From contig OY997593.1 in assembly GCA_963921825.1 (NCBI GenBank), forward strand, positions 42,423,111 through 42,487,110: a stretch of DNA of 64,000 nucleotides, read 5' to 3'. The notes under the pieces were generated by a model. That model was not told where the DNA came from. It did not search any database and was given only the letters and a program-made list of their open reading frames with translations. Below are positions 55,116 through 64,000 of the stretch, piece by piece. The stretch comes from Erodium maritimum. Taxonomy: Eukaryota > Streptophyta > Magnoliopsida > Geraniales > Geraniaceae. Position 1 is the first letter of the stretch; every line of letters begins with the position of its first letter. Position numbers and translations under genes: made by a program.

Positions 55116-58100
55116 ATCCACACCACTCCCCGACACACAGTCGGTTCATGCAATTCTAATATTCGCTAACATACTCAACCCACGACACCCCAGTGTCACA
55201 TGCATTTCTATTGTTAACTTTCCCTAGTCAGGGCCGAGATCCGGCTACTTTTCCCTACCTCGTGCGTGTTCTCCAAAAGCCAACCAACAAGCTCCGGCGT
55301 GATCTCAGTCACTCGCATAGCTTTCCTTTCCCTCTGTCTGCAACACGATCTAAAAGAACACAAATTTAAGTACTCTTAAGTTCGCAGACATAAACTGGAA
55401 TTTAACAAACTTAACGCCCAAAAGTAACCCTGATAATGTCGATCACTCCCAAAACTCCCAATTACTCGACATTGTCAACAAAGGGTCCGGAAAGGCCCGA
55501 TTCGCCCGGCTCTGCGAATCTGCCGGGGATCGGAAAACGCCCTTCCGGGGCTCCGAAAATTCTCGTTTTCGTTTCTACGATCCTAAAATAATTCAAGGGT
55601 TCCAACGCAATTGCCGGAATCAATTTCCGGCATCTCACAAATTACAACCCTAATTCCCTATTTCTCAATACACAAATGACACTCCAACACTACTCTTATG
55701 TCTTGCCGTATGTTTTGACCTCTAACACAACACTTTGATGCTAAGTCTTTATCTAAAACATACCTTTTCCATAACACTTACCATATCACGGTAATGTTTA
55801 TGCAAAGTGATTATGATGATCAGTTAATAATCATAAAGGTCCATATAAGCAATTAATGCTTCTGTATTACAGCAATAAAAAAAAGAAAGGAATAAGCTTG
55901 AGAGATGTTACCCACGTGATTCCTTTTCACCACACACCTCCACAAGAAGCCAATCAATCCAACAATAAGAATCAGCAGCCATTCAATCTCTTGATCAAAT
56001 GAGGTTCCTTAATGAAGCATCACACAAGAGACACGGAGAACACGAGTTCTCTCTTTCCCAGAACCCAAACATTGCCGCCGCACAAGACGAGAACTCAAAA
56101 GGTCCCTTTTCCCCTTTTTTTTCACTCAAAGAGACGCAGCTCAAATGAAACCCTATTCCTCATTTGTATCAACACAAAACAAACTAAAGGGCTTTATTTC
56201 AAAAGTGGGCCTAAGTGATTTCTTGTGGGCTTAAGAGAAGGAATTTGATCATGGGCCCAAAATAAAATTGTTGGGCTTTAATTTAGGAGCCAAACTCTAC
56301 AATCGATATTTTTCAATCAGATTCGCGAAATTCGGCCGTCTCGGGTCCCGAACGGACACTTTCTTTTCCAAGAAATTACGAAACTTCACGGGCTTCAAGG
56401 AAACGGCTCAACTAAGACCGCTGCGACGACGGCTAAGCTTTTTGGATCCAAAACGGACCTCGAACGGATCAAAGCGTTGCTCGGTTGACTTTTCCAGTGA
56501 AAAGTCAACATTTCCCAAATTGGTCAGAAAGTTGCCCTGAGTCCCCCGGAACTCACTTTGGTCAATATCGGGGTCAACTTATGTCCGGTATGACCCTCAG
56601 GGTCAAATTTGGGTTCATTTAAGTGTTTGTCCAAAAATTTAAATTTTTCCTGTTTTTCGCCGATTTGACTGGCGTTGACCGGGAGTGGTTCTTACAGCGT
56701 CCTTCCACGGGGAACCCACTTGCTGCGAAGGTTGAGACTCTACCCCACCAGCCGACTGGGCTTTAACGGTAGAGACAGGCCCACTTTGTGCAACAAGCCC
56801 AACTGAGCGCCCACCTTTAACAGGCCCAACAAAACCAGGCCCAACTGATCAACAACACTCACCCTCCTCGCCAGTGCGAATCGAAACAGAGTTGCGATCA
56901 ACCAGTGAAGAACCGGATTCAGCGCAACCATCTCCGAAAACGATGTCCTCCCTAACGCAATCATCGAAAGCGAAATCAGAATCTTTAACTTGAAAGCCAG
57001 AAGTAGTTGCGCCATCAACGCGTTCGGCCTCCATCAACACGCGATCTCCGGGAACGTCACGATTCCCAGAATCGTTGGAATCATCCATCACCGCGATACC
57101 AGGAGATGAAATCAATGAAGCGTTACCAGAATCGAATTCAAACTCGTTTGAAAGAGCAACAACCTTCGAATCCGACTGAACGGCGACTGCCAAATCCGGC
57201 GAGTCCCCGGAATGAATTTTCAAATCCTCCTCTACAGCTTTCTCATCCAACGAACCGAGCTCAACCATCCCAGAGTGACTCTGTTTCAGAAAATAAGAAA
57301 CAGAGGCTACCGTTCAAGTTGAAAGCGTCTCCAATTCCGGCCGGCGAGTAACAATATCGGTCCGGCGATGCCAAGCTGTGGCAACAAATAAAGTGTAACC
57401 ATCGATCTTAATCCCGTTTAAGACCTCGATTGCTTTAGCTGCTGCAACTTGAGAATCGAAACGAACTAAACCAAAATATTGATTGCTTCTGCTTGGTCGT
57501 TTGGGAATGCTAATGGATACGATCGTACCAATAGGACTAAACACATTTCGAGTCCATTCTTCCGATGATTCGAACGGTAAGCTGTTCACAAAAACCTCGT
57601 CCAATTGTTCAACGAACCTGCCATTCCTCCCTGCCCGATGCCGACAGACAACCTTTGACGAGTGCGAATAAGAGACTCTTTGCGACTTTGTACGAACTCG
57701 GAGAACTAACTCCGACTTGTTACGTGAAGTAGTAGCCTCAGATCCTGCCGCATTAGCTGAACCAACATGTACTGCGACCTGAGCTCGCCTCCTCTTCCGT
57801 TTGACTGGATGAACAGGAACATGATCCGAAACGGGACTGACTCCGTTTCACGTTTCTTCTTCTTTGTCAAAACCTTTTGGGTCTTAACCTTGGAACACTT
57901 CTTCAAAGCCGCGGAAATAGGAGCCTTCATCGAACCTTCCGAAATTGTCAACACGTGATTCAACGTCATCACTATCGACCCCAAAGCCGTTGTCACCTCC
58001 GTCAAGAGCCCATGAACTTTGGAACTCCGATGAAGCCATGAAGTCAAGAGAGAAGAGACTCTCGTGTTGATTTCAACGTTTTGTTGGAGATGAATTGAGA

Positions 58101-58839
58101 TGCAATCAATTGGATTTAGCATACTCACATGCCCATTTTTCATTTAACATTTAACATTTAGTTCAACTTGATTATTGGTGTTCGGTATTCGAGAAGTGAA
58201 CTAAGAGTAGCTAGACACAATTCTTTATTTGTGCTTGTCTATTTTAGCATTTGTGTGTTATTAGGGTTAGCATTACTTATCCTATGTAAGTTGACTCGGT
58301 TTGATTATTTATCGATGAGATAGATTATCAATTAGAGAAGCAACTTAAGAGAATGCAAAATAGATGTATGAAGCTTCGATGATTGGTTTTACTCGAACCA
58401 TAGAAATTCATACTTGCACATTTACTCCGATGATTGGTTTTGGAGCCATGACGGGAGCACTTTTTTCATCAAAATCATCACATTGATTTCCTTATGCATT
58501 GATTGACTTTATGTATGAGCACGACACCCATGGTTGTTTTTCCTTATCAAAACTTTCGATCATTATTTTCACTTGTGTCTTTCCTTATTTCTCACCAAAT
58601 TCTTATGAACAGTTACTTTTCCGTTTTTACTGTTTGAACCATTTGCTTGTTTTAGAAGAGTGTATTTAGTGACGTTTATACACCTTTCGCATTTTTACCG
58701 ATTTTCAATAGATTTAATCATCCTTGACCCGATTGCTCCCTAGTGTTCGACCGGTTTCTTACCATTATAAATATATTGCTTGAACGACGTGCACAGAAGC
58801 ACGTTAAAGAGGGTATGCAAAAACGTTGTCTTCAAATTC

Positions 58840-58900
58840 CCTAAATTAGTTGCTTGGTAACCAAGCCACAATGTACCTTGAATTTCGATCAACTTCAACA
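58840..58900 (-). repeat. Copia 5' LTR, second part
   Basis: This completes the LTR begun at 49263-49620. It ends CTTCAACA and is followed by the AACCG target duplication. Its best match in the window is 46553-46613 of the 3' LTR. Confidence 0.9.
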
Positions 58901-58905
58901 AACCG

Positions 58906-60090
58906 GATCTCTTATGGTTGCACATTGATGCACTGATTGTCACCTGGCTCTATACCACAATAGGCCGAGACTTGTTATTTGAAGTTTTCAAACAAGATTC
59001 TCTATTTCGAGACAACAAAATATCTCAAGCTCTCTATTTGCAACAACACCAGCTTTGCTCTTTTCGAAAGGGTTCTCTCCCAATGTTTGAGTATTGTTAG
59101 CGTCTGAAAGTTCTCTCAGACTCTGTCGTTGACGTCGAACAGTCTATCTCCGATCACGAACTAGTTCTTCAGGATCTCCAAGGATTATCGGAATTGTACA
59201 ATAACACTATGGAGTTCATCCAACACCAGAAACCATTCCCCTCCTTCCTCACTGTCAAATCTATGCTCATTCTTCCCAAACATCGTCACATTCAAATCGA
59301 GAATCACGCCAATTAACCCTCAGACACAACCTCTGTCCTATATGCCAACCAATCCAAAACCAAAAATTACCCAAATAAAATTTACCCAAATCAAAATTAT
59401 CACATGCACTCATCTCTTAGCTCTAGCAAAGGCAGCTTCCGTGGACGAGGCCGCTCATTTGGTCGCGGTGGCGTTGGAAATCATGATCGCAGCTTTGGTT
59501 ATTTTCCTCACAACGGAAACGATAGGCTCGACAAAAATATACTCGGCGTAGCTCCTTCGTTTCAGCAGTCCTCTTCGAAGCAACATTACCAACGCCGGAC
59601 AGGGAGCTCGGACTCCGGCTCTTTCCGACAGCAGCACCATCAACGACTCATAGCAGCAAATCTTCGACATCAACTCGTCTTAGAACACACATGCTTATTT
59701 ATTTTCTATCAGGCTATACCTCTCAAGCCCATATGCAGCAGTAGCAGCATAAGCCCTATAACTTATTCCAGACCACACCAATTACACATAGCAGTAGATT
59801 CACGGCCAACTGCTCCTTTTGCACCCTCATCAACATGCCTATTCACTAGTACTCAACAGAGAGATCTCAATAAGCTATTTTCGACTATGACTCTTCAACA
59901 ATTGGATGCCGGTTGGTACATAGACACCGATGCCACTAGACATAATGTCTCAAACTCAGGTATGCTTTTTAACGTTATTTTATGTATGAATTATAAATCA
60001 ATCACGGTGTTGTTTCACCTCTTCATTTTACCGGTCAATACTCTTTTCCTACTTCTCAAAAAAATTAGAATTATGTTATATTTTTATTAG
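58906..60090 (+). pseudogene. Copia gag, zinc-rich linker and protease remnant
   Basis: The first part (58906-59100) reads DALIVTWLYTTIGRDLLFEV, DNKISQALYLQQHQLCSFRK and FEYC, then continues LKVLSDSVVDVEQSISDHEL in the next frame. This is the Retrofit-type gag (W.Y.TIS..L...F.DN..ARA..L......). The frame at 59404-60090 has glycine-rich GRGRSFGRGGVG, a damaged knuckle region, and ends in the protease active site as WYIDTDATRHNVSNSGMLFN, with DTG changed to DTD. Stops separate the parts. Confidence 0.82.
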
Positions 60091-60174
60091 TCATCATACT
60101 GTTAAAAATCTTATCTTTGTTCGGGAATTTATCTGTGATAATAATTGTTCAGTTGAATTTGATCCATACATATA

Positions 60175-61244
60175 TTGTGTGAAAGACCTTCGGACCGGGA
60201 TTTCTGGCTTCGTCAACTTGGGTACCCCGACAATCAGACTTTTCGATTTCTTTGTTCTAGGCATTTCATTTCATGTAGTAAAAACTTTTTGGACACTATT
60301 TGTGATGCTTGTCAATTAGGCAAGCATTTACGCCTTCCCTTTTCTCCCTTCCTTTCTCGTACTACTAATTTATTTGAAATTGTTCATTCCGATCTTTGAA
60401 CTTCACCTATTATCAGTCTCAATGGTTTTAAATATTATGTATTGTTCTTGGATGATTTTCTCACTTTTTATGGGTGTTCTCCTTACGTGCCGAATCTGAG
60501 GTATTCCAATTGTTTACACGTTTTCATACTTATGTTCGCACACAATTTAGTGTCCCTATTAAGGTTCTTTAATGTGATAATGACCATGAGTTCGACAATA
60601 CACCCTTTCAGAATTTCTTTCTACTACATGGCATTGTTTTTCGTTTTTCGTGTCGACACACGTTTCAACATAAAGGTAAAGTAGAGCACATGATCCGCGT
60701 ATTTTTAATGTTATTCCGACTACACATGGCGGTGCATATTTTGAATACCATTCCAACTAAAACGCTCTCTTTCCGTACCCCATTAGAAGTTCTTTACCAC
60801 GTATTTCCCACATATACCCTTCTTCGTGTCTTCGGTTGCCTCTGTTATCCCAACCTCTTGTCCACGAATCCTCATAAACTTGCTCCCCGTTCTCGGGCTT
60901 GTGTTTTTCTCGGTTATCCGTCCAATCATCGTAGTTATCGATGTCTTGATCTCTCCGCTAGCAAGATCATCATCTTCCGTCATGTCACTTTCAATGAATC
61001 CATGTTTCCCTATTCTTCTCATCACTCACCTGAACCATCCACATCTTATGAGTTCATCCACTCAACTTCATATTATCTTTCTCATCTCATATATCCATTT
61101 CCCATAATTGATCATGTTCCTCCATCTGCCTCATCTTCTTTCCCTTCACGAGGCTTACCCATTTTCCCACTGATGATATTCCCCCCTCCTCCCCTGTCCC
61201 ACCATCGCTACCCGCTCCACCGTAGTGGCCCTCTCACCCCATGA
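60175..61244 (+). pseudogene. Copia GAG_pre-integrase and integrase remnant
   Basis: The pre-integrase segment (60175-60399) reads FWLRQLGYPDNQTFRFLCSR, with CDACQLGKHLRLPF and FEIVHSDL. The integrase core (60400-60690) is shifted: YYVLFLDDFLTFYG is readable, but the PQQNG box is lost. The end (60690-61244) has HILNTIPTKTLSFRTPLEVL, RVFGCLCYPNL and ACVFLGYPSNHRSYRCLDLS. RT is absent because the Gypsy LTR cuts in at 61251. Confidence 0.82.
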
Positions 61245-61523
61245 CCACACTGTCACGCCCCAAATCCGGTTTTGGCCGGACTCGAGACGTGACTTGAAAC
61301 AAACGACATAAAAGTAGTAAAAGCAATAATAAACTCTTTTAAAGCTGAAAGCGAGTCCAAAATATTCTCAATAGTTCAATCCAAAATTTCAAATATAGTG
61401 TCAAAACTTGACTTGTGGACCAACACATCTCTAATACAACCCTCAAGACATCCGGAAGCTCCCGAGCCTCGAATTTCCCAGATCTCAAGTACACCTGTAC
61501 ACACAATAAATAAACAATAGGGG

Positions 61524-61537
61524 TGAGCTTACGCTCA
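61524..61537 (-). promoter_or_regulatory. Diverged LTR palindrome
   Basis: TGAGCTTACGCTCA on the plus strand (TGAGCGTAAGCTCA on the minus strand) keeps 5-base arms. On the minus strand it is followed by CCCC, AT-rich sequence and TGTGTGTACAGGTGTAC, again an acceptor-like AG, at a longer distance. Confidence 0.5.
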
Positions 61538-62184
61538 GTAGGAAAAATCGTAAACAACTTTAGCCTCCAAGTTTAACAATAAAACTGCTTTAATTCGATG
61601 TCACAATAGTACTTAAAACCCTTAGACCAAAAGATATAATAAACAAATAAAAGCAACGATAACAATAGTGCATTCTCAAGGATAACGATAACTTCCCAGA
61701 GAATAAATAGAGAACATTATAATAAAATAGAATACCATTTCAACTGGGAACGAGTAAATACTATTAATCAATGAAATGCTATGGAATCAGTGTGAATAAA
61801 ATAGTATCACCTTTTTCAAAGATAACAGTATCTTAAAAAGGTTCCATGAAAATACTATAAACGAATCGTAACGACTAAAATGGGAATAAATAATATCACA
61901 CCAACCACTTGCTTTCTCAAGCCTCCGATCCACGGATAGATTCTGGGATCACATCGGTTCCCATATTCCGATCCACTAGAGTACCCATATCATATCAGAT
62001 TTTCCCTCAGTCCAGAGGAGGCACATACATCGGGGCACCGGAAACCATCCCATAGGGACGCTCATCGTCGGGATTCTCAGAAATGCCTCCAAAGGACCAT
62101 ATGTCATAGGGAACCAAGGTAGTGCTCCCATAGGACGCATACACTTGGGTGAAACCACAGTAACCATTTCTCACAGAGTAACCC

Positions 62185-62340
62185 ATCCAACTGCCCCGTA
62201 GGGTCCAATAACCAATGCCCTCAGGCTCCAATAATCAATCCTCGTAGTATCCAATAATCAATGCCCTCAGGCTCCAATAATCAATCCCCGTAGTATCCAA
62301 TAACTGATGCCCTCAGGCTCCAATACTCAACCATTATCAC
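62185..62340 (-). repeat. ~47-bp LTR minisatellite, fourth type
   Basis: About three units share 'ccctcaggctccaataatca' and 'cgtagtatccaataa'. Period and position agree with the 47-48-bp arrays of the other LTRs, though the sequence is unrelated by eye. Confidence 0.75.
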
Positions 62341-64000
62341 GAAGAATCTGTCAAACTCCAACAACCACAACACCACCGGATTACCCCCCGGTGTAGTACC
62401 GAACCGAACAATCAAACATCTCAAGAACATAAATAAGGGAAACACACCATAACTTATCCACCAATCAACACTTATCGAATCACACTTTCACCACAACACA
62501 CCAAGACATTCACTTAATCCTCAATCTTAGAAGTACACACGTTCATCAATACACACCACACGAGATTCATACCCACAATTACCCTTACCGTCATACTTAC
62601 CTGTCACGAACCATCGGTACATCGATCATCTGATTACACCGCTTGGCACAACCAGTCATACTCGATCATCCGTTCAATCAATCAATTAATCCACATTCAA
62701 TCACCCAAACAATCAATTAAACATTCAATCAGTCGAACAATGCAAACCTTCAACCAAGCATTCAATCATACAAGCTAACTAGTTTCATTAGACTCTTAGT
62801 TTATCTTGAACTAGGCAAACAAACATGTGATCCTAACACAAAACTAATCCGAGGGCTCATCACGACCTCTCTACCAGTAAATCAATTCCCAAGTATTGAA
62901 AGCGAAGTACACTAGTTATTCTCATCCTAAGCATGCATTCTAGACACTTCCGGTTATTAGTAATTGAAAGACGATTATTCTAGTTATTCGTATCCTATAT
63001 GCAATTCTAGGACCTTTCCGATTTTATTATCCTAACATGCATAATAGAAATGAAATACTCGAGTAGTTAGGACTTTCCCTACCTTGTGGTCTTCCTCTAA
63101 TACTCTGTTGTCAAGCTCGGTAGTCACAACTCCGTTCTTCACACGGGTTCCGGCGTGATCTTCGTTCTTCTAGCTCGGGTCCAAGCCCTTGTGCTCGGGC
63201 GAAATCCCGTCTAGGTTTGACAAAGAAAAGTCCAATCAATACCGGTAAAAGTCCAAAATTGTCTTTTCAATTATCCATTTTTAACCATTTAAATTAAATT
63301 AATTATTTAATTAAATCTGATTTTAAAATGATTTTTCTTTAGAACCGGGTTGACCTGGATCCGAGCCCAAACCCGAGCCCAGACCCGAACCCGAGTCCAG
63401 AACCCAAACCGGTTCCAGACCCGGTTCGAACCCGGACCCAATACTTGGTCTGGGCCCAAAGCCTGTTTCAATTCTTATCCGGCCCGTTGCCAACCAGGCC
63501 CAAGTTCTTTCATGGCCCAAGGTTGTCCAAGCCTACCTACCGTCTGAGACGAGGCTCGTCTAGGGTTCCGTCCTTCTTCGCTCCGGCGACGCCGGTGGCG
63601 GCGGCAGGACTCGAAGGGCGTTTCAACGGCGGCGAAGGAGACGTCCGAGACGCGAGAGGACGGCGGAGAGGATCGCTGGCACGGGGTCGAAGCTCCTCAG
63701 GTCAGATCCGAGGCCGTGGGAGTTCATCGGTGTGGAGGACACTAGATCCAGAGCGAATAGCTCCGACGATGCTCCCCAGCCAAGCCCGACCCCAAATACG
63801 AGCCTGGAACTTGCAATTCTCCGGAGAGAGGTGACGGGGACGACAGATCTGGTGAGGAATGAGCTCACCGTCGCTGGTAGCGCCTGAATCTCGCGCGGTG
63901 GAGCTCGATTCAACGATGGCGGAGGCTCGAGTTCTGGGTTTGACGAGGAAGACGAACAGACGGGGTTTTGGGTCGGGTTTTGCCAAGGGTGAAGAAGGAA

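Larger units (their letters stand above)
54230..56696 (-). mobile_element. Gypsy solo LTR, minus strand, third subfamily
   Basis: The 2467-bp block reads TGTCACGCCCC at left and GGGAGTGGTTCTTACA at right. The duplication GCGTC is exact (54225-54229 and 56697-56701). Both ends match the 19203 and 23741 LTRs, but the middle (about 55630-56280) is unrelated sequence in place of the usual leader/CCGGCC block, so it is a recombinant or replaced LTR. It carries the 48-bp array and the palindrome. Confidence 0.93.
54095..58039 (-). pseudogene. LINE ORF1 protein with RRM domain (interrupted)
   Basis: It opens MASSEFQSSWALDGGDNGFG at 58039 and runs about 50 codons to a stop. It shifts frame, then passes a basic stretch (HPVKRKRRRAQ) and enters the RRM (57604-57314): DEVFVNSLPFESSEEWTRNV, then IVSISIPKRPSRSNQYFGLV with RFDSQ (RNP1-like). 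An acidic, serine-rich part follows (57268-56849). The C-terminal reading SQPSQQVGSPWKDALVKKQV crosses the solo LTR insertion point and ends EIFVRPVDIGKQVE at 54095. RRM-type ORF1 of plant L1 LINEs is thought to bind element RNA. At least two shifts plus the LTR make it non-functional. Confidence 0.85.
53792..58155 (-). mobile_element. LINE derivative with ORF1 (RRM) only, split by a Gypsy solo LTR
   Basis: A poly(T) at 53790-53798 is the minus-strand poly(A) tail. The 14-bp duplication ATTTAGTTCAACTT is exact at 53778-53791 and 58156-58169, so both ends are genuine. Net length without the solo LTR is about 1.9 kb. It holds a 5' leader of about 115 bp, ORF1 and a 3' region of about 300 bp. 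There is no trace of endonuclease, RT or RNase H. Because the 5' end is present, this is not an ordinary 5'-truncated copy. Confidence 0.9.
49621..58834. mobile_element. LTR-type insertion, probably a Tat/Ogre-like solo LTR, with nested elements
   Basis: It starts TGATGAGTGTAAATCTGTC and ends ACGTTGTCTTCA, so has TG...CA ends. The 5-bp duplication AATTC is at 49616-49620 and 58835-58839. After removing the nested Copia-like LTR, the MITE fragment and the LINE with its own insertion, only about 2.4 kb of non-coding sequence remains, with no primer site, no polyprotein and no second copy of its ends. That fits a solo LTR of a long-LTR family. The Tat/Ogre assignment rests on general appearance only. 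Confidence 0.72.
46195..58900 (-). mobile_element. Ty1/Copia (Tork/TNT1-like), minus strand, RT-deleted, split 5' LTR
   Basis: The 3' LTR is 46195-46613. The 5' LTR is 49263-49620 continued at 58840-58900 after a 9.2-kb insertion. The target duplication AACCG at 46190-46194 and 58901-58905 confirms that the two distant pieces belong to one element. The primer site TGGTATCAGAGCCAGGTTGT (minus strand, 49260-49241) is perfect. The internal region of 2.65 kb holds gag, zinc knuckle, protease, integrase and the last residues of RNase H, but no RT. It is inserted in the gag gene of the plus-strand Copia. Confidence 0.92.
45640..61250 (+). mobile_element. Decayed Ty1/Copia, plus strand, host of the nested stack
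   Basis: LTR-like U5 text (about 45640-45775) is followed by a weak primer site (TGGTTGCAGAGC, 45790) and gag sequence up to 46189. The element resumes at 58901 with gag (DLLWLHIDALIVTWLY), zinc-rich linker, protease, GAG_pre-integrase and integrase up to 61244, then is cut by the Gypsy LTR at 61251. The pattern is that of Retrofit/Ivana-type Copia gag-pol. Every domain has stops or shifts. RT is missing. Confidence 0.78.
61251..64000 (-). mobile_element. Gypsy LTR, minus strand, running off the window
   Basis: It starts TGTCACGCCCCAAATCCGG next to Copia integrase-tail sequence and shares the family's 3' terminus. A diverged palindrome (61524-61537) and a tandem array (62185-62340) occupy the usual places. 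The far end contains a GC-rich, exon-like stretch (63540-63960), comparable to the CCGGCC block of the other LTRs. The other terminus is not in the window, so whether it is solo or part of a full element is unknown. Open frames here are probably incidental. Confidence 0.75.

Noticed and set aside
1-64000. tRNA, rRNA, organelle inserts, bacterial operons or defence systems
   Set aside because: No cloverleaf, rRNA core or bacterial gene organisation was seen. The tRNA-like matches are retrotransposon primer-binding sites only.

Overview
This window is repeat-dense nuclear DNA from a flowering plant, probably a eudicot. The evidence is Ty3/Gypsy and Ty1/Copia retrotransposons primed by initiator tRNA-Met, plant L1-type LINEs with RRM or DUF4283 ORF1 proteins, MULE, hAT and PIF/Harbinger DNA elements, and one relic of a plant EF-hand gene of the PBP1/KIC type. 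The species cannot be named from sequence alone. I see no intact host protein gene, rRNA, tRNA or CRISPR array, and nothing that looks like a new enzymatic or defence system.

Layout: 1-1430 is unrecognised. 1431-3668 is a MULE-like element with ~130 bp inverted ends and an LRR-like fragment. 3671-23376 is a minus-strand Copia element that was itself invaded by a MULE MITE (4775-5801), a very young Gypsy element (7787-18064, target duplication TTAAC) and a Gypsy solo LTR (19203-21940, CTTCG). 23741-27174 is another Gypsy solo LTR (ATATT). 27180-31170 is an internally deleted minus-strand LINE split by a 1.6 kb LTR. 32541-35985 is a decayed Copia carrying two MITEs. 36001-39403 is a LINE that keeps only ORF1 and is split by an hAT element. 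39623-41898 is a PIF/Harbinger derivative with a two-exon ORF1. 42608-42921 is the PBP1/KIC-like pseudogene. 43602-44430 is a short LINE. 45640-61250 is a decayed plus-strand Copia that holds a nest: a minus-strand Copia (46195-58900, AACCG), whose 5' LTR was split by a large LTR-type insertion (49621-58834, AATTC), which holds a Copia-like solo LTR (50325-52380, TCAAG) and an ORF1-only LINE (53792-58155, 14-bp duplication), which in turn holds a Gypsy solo LTR (54230-56696, GCGTC). 61251-64000 is a Gypsy LTR running off the window.

The most interesting material is in the chromovirus-like Gypsy LTR family. Its LTRs contain an ordered set of tandem arrays (about 37-40, 58-59 and 47-48 bp) whose unit length and core are conserved while copy number and flanking sequence change. 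A near-perfect palindrome (GGTGAGCGAACGCTCACC), followed in most copies by a pyrimidine tract and a splice-acceptor-like AG, is found in LTRs of every subfamily. The young element is non-autonomous: its LTRs differ at about 3 of 3148 sites, yet its pol is shattered and no gag is visible, so it must have been mobilised in trans. A second theme is plant LINE copies that keep ORF1 and the 3' tail but lack ORF2, resembling mammalian HAL1 in structure.
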